Source of the DNA: Streptomyces fulvorobeus
GTDB taxonomy: Bacteria; Actinomycetota; Actinomycetes; Streptomycetales; Streptomycetaceae
NCBI RefSeq assembly: GCF_013167895.1
Contig: NZ_BLWC01000001.1
Location: 5,518,001-5,582,000 of the forward strand
Length of the DNA stretch: 64,000 nucleotides
Direction: 5' to 3'
The position numbers and the translations under genes were made by a program. Under the pieces are notes generated by a model. It did not search any database, was not told where the DNA came from, and worked only from the letters and a program-made list of their open reading frames with translations. The stretch's first letter is position 1; each line of letters opens with the position of its first letter. Positions 54,854-63,744 of the stretch are shown in pieces.

Positions 54854-56200
54854 GTGAAGCTGACGATTCTTGGCGGTGGCGGATTCCGGGTGCCTCTGGT
54901 GTACCGGGCGCTGCTCGGCGATCACGCCGAGGGCCGCGTGACGCGTGTGACGCTGTACGACACGGACGCGGACCGGCTCGGTGCCGTCGCACGCGTCCTC
55001 GGTGAGCAGGCCGAGGGGGCCGGTGACGCCCCCGCGGTCGTCGCCACCACCGATCTGGACGAGGCGCTGCGCGGGGCGGACTTCGTCTTCTCCGCCATCC
55101 GCGTCGGCGGCCTGGCGGGCCGGGCGGCCGACGAGCGGGTGGCGCTCGACGAAGGCGTACTGGGCCAGGAGACGGTCGGTGCCGGCGGCATCGCGTACGG
55201 ACTGCGGACCGTGCCCGTCGCGGTGGACATCGCCCGCCGCGTCGCCCGGCTCGCGCCCGGAGCCTGGGTCATCAACTTCACCAACCCGGCGGGACTGGTC
55301 ACCGAGGCCATGTCCCGCCACCTCGGCGACCGGGTCATCGGGATCTGCGACTCGCCGGTGGGACTCGGCCGCCGCGTCGCGAGAGTCCTCGGCGTCGATC
55401 CGGACAGGGCCCGGATCGACTACGTGGGTCTCAACCACCTCGGCTGGCTGCGCGGGCTGTACGTCGACGGCCGCGACGAACTCCCCCGCCTGCTCGCCGA
55501 TCCCCAGCTGCTCGGCTCCTTCGAGGAGGGCAGGCTCTTCGGCGCCGACTGGCTGCGGTCGCTCGGGGCGGTCCCCAACGAGTATCTGCACTACTACTAC
55601 TTCAACCGGGAAGCGGTACGCGCCTACCAGGAGGCCGAGCAGACCCGCGGCGCGTTCCTCCAGGAGCAGCAGGAGGGCTTCTACGCCCGGATGAAGGACC
55701 CCGCCGCCCCACCGCTGACCACCTGGGACCGGACACGAGCGGAGCGCGAGGCCACGTACATGGCGGAGAACCGTGAGGTCTCCGGGGCCGGTGAACGCGA
55801 GGAGAGCGATCTGGGGTCCGGCGGGTACGAACAGGTCGCCCTCGCCCTGATGCGGGCCGTCGCCCGCGATGAGCGGACCTCCCTGATCCTGAACGTCCGC
55901 AATCGCACGACCCTGTCGGTGCTGGACGCCGACGCGGTGATCGAGGTGCCGTGCCTGGTCGACTCCGACGGGGCGCGTCCCGTGGCCGTCGAGCCGCTGC
56001 CGTACCACGCGGTGGGACTGGTCACGGCGGTCAAGGCCGTGGAACGCGCCGTGCTCGACGCGGCGGGGAGCGGCTCCCGGGCGGCGGCGGTCAAGGCGTT
56101 CGCCCTGCACCCGCTCGTCGACTCGGTCACCGTCGCCCGCCGCCTTCTCGACGGGTACACCAAGGTCCACCCGGGCCTCGCGTATCTCGACCGGCCGTGA
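54854..56200 (+). CDS. GH4 6-phospho-beta-glucosidase
   Basis: A 448-residue family 4 glycosidase, which needs NAD and a divalent metal and works by a redox mechanism. The NAD site is KLTILGGGGFRVPLVYRA; NFTNPAGLVTEAM, the metal Cys in GICDSPVGLG and the His in VGLNHLGWLRG are all present. The Tyr base is probably in LGSGGYEQVALAL. It would cleave phosphorylated beta-glucosides such as cellobiose 6-phosphate, implying uptake by a PTS encoded elsewhere. GTG start at 54854 fixed by the NAD motif. Confidence 0.9.
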   Translation: MKLTILGGGGFRVPLVYRALLGDHAEGRVTRVTLYDTDADRLGAVARVLGEQAEGAGDAPAVVATTDLDEALRGADFVFSAIRVGGLAGRAADERVALDEGVLGQETVGAGGIAYGLRTVPVAVDIARRVARLAPGAWVINFTNPAGLVTEAMSRHLGDRVIGICDSPVGLGRRVARVLGVDPDRARIDYVGLNHLGWLRGLYVDGRDELPRLLADPQLLGSFEEGRLFGADWLRSLGAVPNEYLHYYYFNREAVRAYQEAEQTRGAFLQEQQEGFYARMKDPAAPPLTTWDRTRAEREATYMAENREVSGAGEREESDLGSGGYEQVALALMRAVARDERTSLILNVRNRTTLSVLDADAVIEVPCLVDSDGARPVAVEPLPYHAVGLVTAVKAVERAVLDAAGSGSRAAAVKAFALHPLVDSVTVARRLLDGYTKVHPGLAYLDRP

Positions 56201-56213
56201 ACGCGGAGCGCTT

Positions 56214-56241
56214 CCTGAGCCCGGGGCCGCCCGGGCTCAGG
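56214..56241. terminator. Bidirectional terminator after GH4 gene
   Basis: Perfect 12-bp arms CCTGAGCCCGGG and CCCGGGCTCAGG with a GCCG loop. The stop codon of the convergent gene (56237-56239) lies inside the stem. Confidence 0.88.
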
Positions 56242-56677
56242 TGGCGGGCACGGCCCTCGGCCGCCCCGCCGGTGCCCAGGTCGGGGCCACGCCCATCACC
56301 TGGCACACCATGAGGAAGAGCGGAATGGGCGGGGTGTAGGGCGTCCGGCTGTCCGGCGTGTGGATGAGCCGGGGCCGTGCCGAGGGCACGAGGGCCCCGG
56401 CGGCGTACGCGACCTGCTCGGGCCAGTCCAGGTCCAGATCCGAACCGGCGGGCACGATCCACCAGAAACGGTCGGCATCGGCGAACACGCACCCGGTGCG
56501 CGGCAGGTGCGACATCAGCCGGAAGCCGTACCGGGCCGGGACGCCCACCGCGTCGCAGCCGAGACTGGCGGAGAGCGCGGGCGGCAGCGACAGCCTCACC
56601 CGGCCTCCGCCGCCCCCCTGCTCGGGCGCCCTGGAGCGGCGCGCTCCGCGCAACTGGTACAGGGCGTTCCTCAGCAT
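56237..56677 (-). CDS. Conserved hypothetical protein
   Basis: A 146-residue protein without signal or membrane segment. It contains RFWWIVPAGSDLDLDWP and a C-terminal TPDSRTPYTPPIPLFLMVCQ. Proteins like this occur next to anti-sigma-type ATPases in Streptomyces. Here the ATG lies within the end of the ATPase gene (7-nt overlap), so the two form an operon. I cannot assign a function. Confidence 0.7.
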   Translation of the reverse strand: MLRNALYQLRGARRSRAPEQGGGGGRVRLSLPPALSASLGCDAVGVPARYGFRLMSHLPRTGCVFADADRFWWIVPAGSDLDLDWPEQVAYAAGALVPSARPRLIHTPDSRTPYTPPIPLFLMVCQVMGVAPTWAPAGRPRAVPAT

Positions 56678-57129
56678 GGCTGCTCCGCGCCGTGCGGCAG
56701 TTCCGCCCAGACGATGCGGCCCGACGCGTCCGTGGCGTCATGGGACCCCCACGCGCTGCTCATCGCGTCCACGAGGAGCAGCCCGCGCCCGTGTTCGTCG
56801 TCGGAGGTACGGCACAGCCGCGGGCCGCCAGGCTGGTGGCCCTGGTCCTGCACGGCTATGCGCAGCATCCGGTCGAGCCGTCGCAGCTCGCAGACGACGC
56901 GGGAGCTCGCGGTGTGGACGACGGCGTTGGTGACCAGTTCGGAGACGATGAGCAGTGCGGCCTCGCAGGCGTCGCCACCGAGGCGCCACGCGTCCAGGCG
57001 GACGCGCGTCAGCCGTCTCGCGCCTGCTGCCGACTCCGGCTGGGCCGGCAGGGCGAAGCAGTAACGGAGCGCCTCCGTCCCAGGGCTGAGGTCGACGAGC
57101 CGGGGGATGAGCGCACTGCCAGGTGCCAC
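56671..57129 (-). CDS. Anti-sigma-factor-like ATP-binding protein
   Basis: A 152-residue HATPase_c_2 (SpoIIAB/RsbW-like) protein. The N-box is ELVTNAVVHT and the G-box DEHGRGLLLVDAM. Such proteins are numerous in Streptomyces and often bind sigma factors or sit beside XRE/DUF397 pairs, as here with the divergent regulator at 57335. GTG start at 57129. Confidence 0.88.
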   Translation of the reverse strand: MAPGSALIPRLVDLSPGTEALRYCFALPAQPESAAGARRLTRVRLDAWRLGGDACEAALLIVSELVTNAVVHTASSRVVCELRRLDRMLRIAVQDQGHQPGGPRLCRTSDDEHGRGLLLVDAMSSAWGSHDATDASGRIVWAELPHGAEQPC

Positions 57130-57334
57130 GACCGATTCCTCACAGTGGGGGACGCGTCACGCTTCGCACCCTTGTCAGAAGAGGCGGGCGTGACCGTGCG
57201 AACTGGTTCACCACCCAACTCTCCCTCTGTCGCGAACACTTGGCAAGGGGCACTCTGAAAATTGCAGAGTGGCTGTGTCCTTGACGCCACCCCCCATGAC
57301 ACACTGCTCGCAACAGCGCATGGGGAGGTCTCAA

Positions 57335-58195
57335 GTGAGCGAACCGCGGTCCGCCCCGACCGTGGGCCAGGTCGTCCTCGGCAAGCGCCTGCAGGATCTG
57401 CGGGAGCGGGCGGGCCTGAGCCGCGACCAGGCCGCCAAGGTGCTCAGGGTGGCGCCCGCGACCATACGCAGGATGGAGACGGCCGAGGTCGGGCTCAAGA
57501 TCCCCTACGTACAGCTCCTGCTGAGGGCGTACGGGATCGACGAGGACGAGGCCGACGCCTTCGTCGAACTCGCCGAGGAGGCCAACAAGCCCGGCTGGTG
57601 GCAGCGGTTCCACGACGTGCTGCCCGACTGGTTCAGCATGTACGTGAGCCTGGAGGGCGCCGCGAGCCTCCTGCGCATGTACGAGCCGCACTTCGTCCCC
57701 GGCCTCCTGCAGACCGAGGAGTACGCGCGTTCCGTCATGCGTACGGGAGCCGTCGGCCGGACCAGGCCGGAGGAGATCGAACGCCACGTGGACCTTCGGA
57801 TGGCGCGGCAGTCGCTGCTCACCAGGGAGGACGCTCCCAAGCTGTGGGTCGTCATGGACGAGACCGTCCTGCGCCGCCCGGTGGGAAGCGCCGCGGCGAT
57901 GCGGGCGCAGCTGGACCGGCTGCTCGAAGCCACCGAGCTGCCTCATGTGACGCTCCAGATAGCGGAGTTCGCGACCGGCCACCACCCGGGCACCTACGGA
58001 CCGTTCGTCCTGTTCCGCTTCGCCGTCCCCGAACTGCCCGACATGGTCTACAGCGAGTACCTGACCGGTGCCGTCTACTTCGACGCGCGCCCCGAGGTGG
58101 CCTCCTACCTCGAAGTCATGGACCGCATGGCGGCTCAGGCCGCGACTGCACAACGCACGAAGGAACTCCTCCGGGACTTCCGCAAGGAGCTGTGA
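57335..58195 (+). CDS. XRE-family regulator with DUF5753 domain
   Basis: A 286-residue protein. The N-terminal helix-turn-helix (GLSRDQAAKVLRVAPATIRR) is followed by the DUF5753 effector domain, with YEPHFVPGLLQTEEYARSV and PLVLFRF-like FVLFRFAVPELPDMVY. These regulators act with the small DUF397 protein encoded next and often with an ATPase. The GTG at 57335 is chosen because GGGGAGG lies 7-8 nt upstream; an upstream start is possible. Confidence 0.9.
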   Translation: MSEPRSAPTVGQVVLGKRLQDLRERAGLSRDQAAKVLRVAPATIRRMETAEVGLKIPYVQLLLRAYGIDEDEADAFVELAEEANKPGWWQRFHDVLPDWFSMYVSLEGAASLLRMYEPHFVPGLLQTEEYARSVMRTGAVGRTRPEEIERHVDLRMARQSLLTREDAPKLWVVMDETVLRRPVGSAAAMRAQLDRLLEATELPHVTLQIAEFATGHHPGTYGPFVLFRFAVPELPDMVYSEYLTGAVYFDARPEVASYLEVMDRMAAQAATAQRTKELLRDFRKEL

Positions 58196-58432
58196 ATGAG
58201 CGACATCTACAACGGCATGCCGGCCGCCGACCTCGGCTCCGAAGGCTGGTGCAAGCCCTGGAGCGGCGGGAACGGTGGCAACTGCGTCGAGGCCATGAAG
58301 CTGGCGGACGGCAGAGTCGCCGTACGCCAGTCCGCGGACCCCGAAGGCCCCGCCCTCATCTACTCCAACGGCGAGATCGCCGCCTTCATCCAGGGGGCCA
58401 AGGCGGGCCAGGCGGACTTCCTCCTCACCTGA
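58196..58432 (+). CDS. DUF397 protein
   Basis: A 78-residue DUF397 protein with GNCVEAMKLADGRVAVRQS and FIQGAKAGQADFL. It starts immediately after the XRE gene. DUF397 proteins partner XRE-DUF5753 regulators in toxin-antitoxin-like or developmental modules (BldB/WhiJ-type). Confidence 0.92.
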   Translation: MSDIYNGMPAADLGSEGWCKPWSGGNGGNCVEAMKLADGRVAVRQSADPEGPALIYSNGEIAAFIQGAKAGQADFLLT

Positions 58433-58433
58433 C

Positions 58434-58946
58434 GCACCCAACCTCCACCAGATCGCCCAGCAGGCCGCCCCGGACGCGCACATCGTCTGCTGCGACAACG
58501 AACCCGATCGTGCTCGCGCACGCGGCGGCCCTGCTGCGCTCCACACCCCAGGGTGCCATCGAGTACATCCAGGCCGACGCGCGCCAACCCGCGACGATCC
58601 TCGAAGAGGCCGGCAGGATACTCGACTTCGGCGAGCCGATCGCGCTGTCATTGCTCGCGCTGCTGCACTTCGTGGACGACGAGGACGGCGCCGCCGAACT
58701 GGTCGTCCAGCCCGTGGAGCAGCTCCCCTCCGGCAGCTATCCGGTGCTCTCGCACACCACCGGGGACTTCAGCCCGCAGGGCGCGGCCCAGGCCCGCGCC
58801 CGGTACAGGTCCCGTGGGATGACGCTGCGCCCGCGTAGCCGGGCGTCTCGCTCTCCGCCGACTGGCACCCGGAGCTCGGCGAGGTCATCCACGTCCCCGG
58901 TGGCGAACCGATCCCCGGATACGCGGGCGTCGCCCGCAAGCCCTGA
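58434..58946 (+). pseudogene. Decayed SAM-dependent methyltransferase (DUF574 / Methyltransf_19)
   Basis: Clear DUF574 segments occur in three frames. Frame 1 reads PNLHQIAQQAAPDAHIVCCDNEP (in part) up to about 58503. After one extra C, frame 2 reads VLAHAAALLRSTPQGAIEY, LLALLHFVDDEDGAAELV and YRSRGMTLRPRSRA. Then the expected next 15-20 codons are missing and frame 3 reads SADWHPELGEVIHVPGGEP up to a stop at 58944. The first ~90 residues, including the start, are also gone. Three separate lesions make this a real relic, unlike the single-base breaks elsewhere. It sits 2 nt after DUF397, where an intact copy is often found. Confidence 0.82.
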
Positions 58947-59056
58947 CCGGGCGCGTGCCCGGTCGTCGCTCCGACGTGACCCGGGACCCCGGCACGGGCC
59001 CCGCCCGCCGCACGACCGCCGCCGCACCGCGCCATCCCGCGGGTCACAATGGAGGC

Positions 59057-59503
59057 ATGTCACGACGCACCTCCCGCCCGCGCCGCTCCACCGGCACCGC
59101 CGCGCCCGCACCGCGGACCATGGCGGACGCCCCGTGCCCGTGCGGCCTGCCCGCGACGTACGCGGAGTGCTGCGGACGCCTGCACGCCGGCGCCGCCGCC
59201 GCCACCTGCGAGGCGCTGATGCGCTCGCGGTACACGGCCTTCGTCGTCCAGGACGCGGCGTACCTGCTCCGCACCTGGCATCCGGACACCCGTCCACCCA
59301 CCGTCGACTTCGACCCCGGCCTGCGCTGGACGGGCCTGGAGATCCTGGCGGTCACGGAGGGCAGCCCGTTCCACACCACGGGCACGGTCACGTTCCGCGC
59401 CCACTACACGGACGACGGCCGTCCCGACTCCCTCCACGAGCGGAGCCGCTTCGTCCGGCACGAGAGCCACTGGGTCTACGCCACCGCCGTCTTCGTCGAG
59501 TGA
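59057..59503 (+). CDS. YchJ-family protein (UPF0225)
   Basis: A 148-residue protein with a SEC-C-like zinc motif at the N-terminus (APCPCGLPATYAECCGRLH) and the YchJ domain (ALMRSRYTAFVVQDAAYLL, FHTTGTVTFRAHY). YchJ proteins are widespread but their role is not established; the fold resembles NTF2-like proteins. GGAGG lies just before the ATG. Confidence 0.88.
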   Translation: MSRRTSRPRRSTGTAAPAPRTMADAPCPCGLPATYAECCGRLHAGAAAATCEALMRSRYTAFVVQDAAYLLRTWHPDTRPPTVDFDPGLRWTGLEILAVTEGSPFHTTGTVTFRAHYTDDGRPDSLHERSRFVRHESHWVYATAVFVE

Positions 59504-59546
59504 AAACCGCTGTGCCCGGCTCCCCACAGGGCCGTACGATCCGCGC

Positions 59547-60134
59547 ATGAGCGAGGACACGGCTGAGCCGGACACCGTACGGGAGCCCTGCTGGCGCGGA
59601 CGCACCATCAGGTTCACCCCCGTCGAGACCGACGACGCCGAACTCATCCAGCGCTGGCGCTTCGATCCGGTGACCGCGCATGAGACCGGCGTCTGGCCCG
59701 CTTCGCTGTACGAGCTCCGCGAGCGTATCGAGCGGCATCACGACGACAGCAGCCGCGACGACTTCCTCGTCCTCCTCCCGGACGGCACCCCCGTCGGGCA
59801 TGCCGCCCTCATCGATCAGCAGCTCGCCGAGGGGTCGGCTCAGGCGTACCTGGTGCTGGCCCCCGAACACCGGGGCGAGGGCCACGGCGCCGACGCCCTG
59901 GACGCCCTGATGGACCTGGCCTTCGGCGAACTGCCCCTCCAGCGAGTCGAGGCGCACACCCACACCGGCAACGCCCCGGCGCTGCGCGTCCTCGCCGGAG
60001 CGGGCTTCGTCCACGAGGGCGTACGCCGGTCCGCCTGCCTGCACCGGGGGCGCCGCCACGACATCTCGCTGCTGTCCCTGCTCCGCCCCGAATGGGAGGC
60101 GCGGGACCGCCCCCGCTCGTGGGACCACGTCTGA
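59547..60134 (+). CDS. GNAT acetyltransferase (RimJ/RimL-like)
   Basis: A 195-residue N-acetyltransferase. The acetyl-CoA loop region is EHRGEGHGADAL, followed by VEAHTHTGNAPALRVLAGAGFVHEG, the typical RimJ/RimL-type pattern. Substrate unknown. It converges with the MFS exporter gene. Confidence 0.88.
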   Translation: MSEDTAEPDTVREPCWRGRTIRFTPVETDDAELIQRWRFDPVTAHETGVWPASLYELRERIERHHDDSSRDDFLVLLPDGTPVGHAALIDQQLAEGSAQAYLVLAPEHRGEGHGADALDALMDLAFGELPLQRVEAHTHTGNAPALRVLAGAGFVHEGVRRSACLHRGRRHDISLLSLLRPEWEARDRPRSWDHV

Positions 60135-60139
60135 GCGGG

Positions 60140-62232
60140 TCAGGTGCGGGCGCCCACCCGCGTCGCCCCCGTACCGGAGCCGCGGGTGACAGCTCATGGG
60201 CCAGGTCCTCGGCCAGCAGACGCTTGGCGATCACGTCGACGGCCGCCCGCAGCTGACGGTCGTCGGGGCGGGCGCCGTCCTCGGCGAGCCGTTCGTTGAG
60301 CCAGTTCCCCCAGGCACCCGAGATCGTCTCGGCCTCCCGCCGGCCGGCCGCCGTGTGGGCGAAGAGCCGGCCGTCCCCGGTGAGGTAGCCCTCCTCGACC
60401 ATCCGGTCGAAGACCGGCACCAGCACCTCGGGCGGGATGCGGTGCCTGGCCGCCATCAGGCCGAGGCCCGCGTGCCCGACCATTCTCGTGAAGAGGTCCA
60501 CCTGCATGACCGCCCAGGCCCCCGCCATGTCGAGCCGGGTGTCCGAGCCGGCGACGATCCGTCTCGCCGTGTCGGGACCGGCGTCCCGCAGGATGCCGGC
60601 CACGGCGAACTCCAGCAGCCTCCCCGAGTCCCCGGCACCGGGCTGGGCGAAACCCTCGCCCATGTCCGTCGAGCCGGCCCGCGCGGAGTCCCGGAGCTTC
60701 ACCTGCTTCAGGAAGAGGGCGACGACGAAGCCGGTCAGGGCGACGGGGACGGTCCACAGGAACACCGTCTGCAGGGTGTCGGCGTACGCCTGCGCCAGGG
60801 GCGCGGACTGCTCGGCCGGCAGGGCGTGCACGGCCTGCGGGTTCTGCGAGGCCGTCGCCAGGACGACGGGATCACCTCCTGCCCGCGCCGCCCGCGCCAC
60901 CCCTTCGGACAGGTTCGGCCGCAGGGCGTTCGCGTAGATCGTGCCGAACACCGCCGTGCCGAAGGCGCTGCCCAGCGTACGGAAGAACGTCACGCCCGAG
61001 GTCGCGGTGCCCAGGTCCGCGTAGTCGACCGTGTTCTGTACCGCGATCGTCAGCACCTGCATGGCCAGACCGATGCCGAGACCCAGCACCAGCATGTAGA
61101 AGGACTCCAGCCCGACCCCGCTGGCCGGGCCCATGCGGGAGAGCAGATAGAGCCCCAGTGCCATGACCAGTGAACCCACGACGGGGAACATCCGGTACCG
61201 GCCCGTCTTGCTCACCACGTTGCCGCTGAAGACGGAGGCGATCAGCAGCCCGACGACCAACGGCAGGGTGCGCACCCCCGAGAGCGTGGCCGAGTCCCCG
61301 TCCACGTACTGCAGGTACGTCGGCAGGAAGATCATGGAGCCCAGCATCGCGAAGCCCACGATGAAACTGAGGATCGAGCAGACCGTGAACACCGGATTGC
61401 GGAAGAGCCGCATCGGCAGCATCGGCTCCTCGGCCCGCGCCTCCACCAGGCAGAACAGCGTGAGCGCGAGGATGCCGCCCAGGAACAGACCGATGATGAC
61501 CGGTGACCCCCAGGCGTACTCGTTGCCGCCCCAGCTCGTCGCCAGGATCAGCGCGCTGGCACCGGCCGCGACGAGCGCGATGCCCGTGTAGTCGATCACG
61601 GGCCGTCCGGCCGCCTTCACGGAAGGGATGTTGCGGGCGGCCGCGATGACCACGACGATCGCGATCGGCACGTTCACGTAGAACGCCCAGCGCCAGGTCA
61701 GGTGGTCGGTGAAGAGCCCGCCGAGCAGCGGCCCGATGACCGTGGAGATGCCGAAGACCGCGCCGATCGCGCCCTGGTACTTGCCCCGCTCGCGCAACGG
61801 GATCACATCGGCGATCAGCGCCATCGACGTGACCATGAGACCGCCCGCGCCGATGCCCTGCATGCCCCGCCAGATGATCAGCAGCAGCATGTCCGAAGCG
61901 AGGCCGCACAGGAACGAACCGGTGATGAAGACGACCGCCGAGACCTGGAAGACCAGCTTGCGCCCGAACAGGTCACCGAACTTGCCGACCAGGACCGTCG
62001 CCACGGTCTCGGCCAGCAGGTACGCGGTGACCACCCACGACATGTGGGAGGCGCCCCCGAGATCCGAGACGATCGTGGGCAGCGCGGTTCCCACGATCGT
62101 CTGGTCCAGCGCGGCCAGCAGCATGCCCAGCACGATGGTCGCGAAGATGACGTTGCGGCGGCGACGGTCGAGCACGGGGGGCGGCGCGGCGGCACCCTGC
62201 GCGGCGGGGGCGGTCTCGCTGGCAGTGGTCAC
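60140..62232 (-). CDS. DHA2-family drug exporter with MarR-like C-terminal domain, probable frameshift at the 3' end
   Basis: A 14-helix MFS exporter (EmrB/QacA). Motifs include LDQTIVGTALPTIVSDLGG, the MFS motif A GKFGDLFGRK and motif C around AIGAVFGISTVIGPLLGGL. After the last helix, ~170 cytoplasmic residues resemble a winged helix (IPPEVLVPVFDRMVEEGYLT). The raw frame runs on to 59809 through Arg/Gly-rich junk opposite the acetyltransferase. Adding one C in the run at 60184-60186 gives SPRGSGTGATRVGART and a stop at 60140, just past the neighbour's end, and 697 residues. I favour that version. GTG start at 62232. Confidence 0.82.
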
Positions 62233-62287
62233 GCTTGCACCCTCACCCCCGCCCCCTGGGGTCGCATGCGGGGAGGGACCGGACGGG

Positions 62288-63124
62288 TCAGGCCAGCACC
62301 CCGCGCACGGAGGTCTTCATCCGCGCCACGAACGCCTCCCTGACCTCCTCGGAGACCCGGTCGAGCGAGAGATACGGATTGAGGTCCTCCAGCTCGACGA
62401 GCAGCAGCCCGCCCTCCAGGGTACGGCAGGCGTCGACCCGCTGGATGCCGTGCGCCAGGCTGTTCCACCGGATGAAGGTCCGGGCGAACTCCAGGTCCGC
62501 GGGGCCCGGTCCGTACGGCTCCAGCACCCAGCGCCGTTCGGTGTCCGGCGCGTACAGGGCGTACTGGAAGTCGTCGTCGATGAAGTAGAAGGACACCTCG
62601 TACCGGAAGTCGATCCTCGGCTGCACGAGGAACGTGCCGTCCGAGCCCTCGGGCAGCACGGGATCGGTGGTGAAGCGCAGTCCGACGGAGTCCGCCCCGG
62701 CCTTCGGCTTCACGGCGTACTCCGCCGCTCGTGGAAGCAGCCCCAGATCAGCGGCCCGGTCCACGGTCGGGATCACCGGCAGGCCGGCGCGGCTCATCTC
62801 GACGAGATACTGCTTGCCGGCCATGTCCCCGCGGCCGTCCAAGGGGTTGTAGACGGCGGTCCCCAGCTCGCGCGCCCGGGCGCGGAACGCGTCGTACGCC
62901 TCCTGGTAGTACATCACCGGGCCGCTGTTGCGGATGACCACCGCGTCGAAGCCGTCCAGCATCGCCGCGGCGTCCCGGGGGTGGCAGACCTCGACGTCGA
63001 ACTCCTCCCGCATCCGCCGGCTCAGGAAGACGTCCTCGTCGCTGTAGCGCCGGCCGCGCGCCTCGTAGCTGTAGTCGGTGACGTAGAGGACGGCGGGACG
63101 GCGGGCGGCGGGTGCTGTGGACAA
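62288..63124 (-). CDS. ATP-grasp family protein
   Basis: A ~278-residue protein of ATP-grasp/RimK-like type. Features include VVIRNSGPVMYYQEAYDAF, NPLDGRGDMAGKQYLVEM, YAVKPKAGADSVGLRF, FLVQPRIDF and the metal-binding end LLLVELEDLNPYLSL. Such enzymes join a carboxylate to an amine using ATP; the substrate is unknown. The start is probably a TTG at 63124, with AGGAG 6 nt upstream; an ATG at 63172 would add 16 basic residues. It lies upstream of the MFS gene on the same strand. Confidence 0.8.
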   Translation of the reverse strand: MSTAPAARRPAVLYVTDYSYEARGRRYSDEDVFLSRRMREEFDVEVCHPRDAAAMLDGFDAVVIRNSGPVMYYQEAYDAFRARARELGTAVYNPLDGRGDMAGKQYLVEMSRAGLPVIPTVDRAADLGLLPRAAEYAVKPKAGADSVGLRFTTDPVLPEGSDGTFLVQPRIDFRYEVSFYFIDDDFQYALYAPDTERRWVLEPYGPGPADLEFARTFIRWNSLAHGIQRVDACRTLEGGLLLVELEDLNPYLSLDRVSEEVREAFVARMKTSVRGVLA

Positions 63125-63205
63125 GGCGTTCTCCTGGGAGGTACGGGCGGGCGGGTGCCGCCTCCGCGCCATTGTCCAGCCCGGGGGAGAAGCCCGGTAC
63201 GGCGG

Positions 63206-63468
63206 TCACCAGGTGGAATCGGCGCCCACCATCAGACGGGGGTGGTGCGCGGCGAGGACTTTGTTGGCCCGCGCCAGCTCCGAGAGGGCCTGCTCGCGGT
63301 CCCCTGGTCCTCGACGCCCAGGCGTGGCCCGCGGAACCTGCGGACCTCCCGGGCGGCGCACTCGGCGTCGAACTCCGCCTGGAGGATGTGCGGCGGAGTG
63401 CAGGCACCGATCAGCGCCGCGACCCGGTCGGGGATCGGCACGGGGACGAGTAGGTGCGAGGCGGTCAT
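63206..63468 (-). CDS. Small protein of unknown function, probable frameshift
   Basis: The ATG at 63468 follows GAGAGGG. The first part reads ASHLLVPVPIPDRVAALIG and EFDAECAAREVRRFRGPRLG. At the C4 run 63301-63304 the frame seems to slip: one added base gives QGDREQALSELARANKVLAA and a stop at 63206, an 87-residue helical protein. Without it the frame continues through a low-quality tail to 63232. I do not recognise the family. Confidence 0.6.
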
Positions 63469-63621
63469 GTGGGTTTCCCTCTCGGATGGTCGGCCAGGAG
63501 GCGGTGCGGCGCGGCCACCGGGTGGGCGGCCGACTCCTCCTGGTGTACGGGACGCGGTTCCAGGTTTCTCGGCGAGAACGTCTCCGTGTCGCAACCGTCT
63601 GGGACTGACCGCCTATTTCGC

Positions 63622-63637
63622 CTTACCCGTGGGTAAG
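63622..63637. promoter_or_regulatory. TetR-type operator candidate
   Basis: CTTACCC-GT-GGGTAAG is a perfect 7-bp inverted repeat with a 2-bp centre, of the TTACCnnnnGGTAA type bound by many actinobacterial TetR proteins. It lies 154 bp upstream of the small protein gene at 63468. No TetR gene is in view. Confidence 0.5.
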
Positions 63638-63744
63638 TTGACTTGGAGTGCAGGGGGTGCTCCGGCCGGCACGCGCGCCTCGGCCGGTACCGCCCGCCCC
63701 CGCCCCCGCCGCCCCGCCGCCGGTGTCCGCGGGAGCGCGGCGCG

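Noticed and set aside
53186..56170. 994-codon minus-strand open frame across the conservon P450 and the GH4 gene
   Set aside because: It spans two recognised plus-strand genes and a terminator and contains no family motif.
59809..60139. Extension of the MFS exporter frame across the acetyltransferase gene
   Set aside because: The extra residues are Arg/Gly/Pro-rich and lie antisense to a well-supported GNAT gene. One added base gives a sensible end at 60140.
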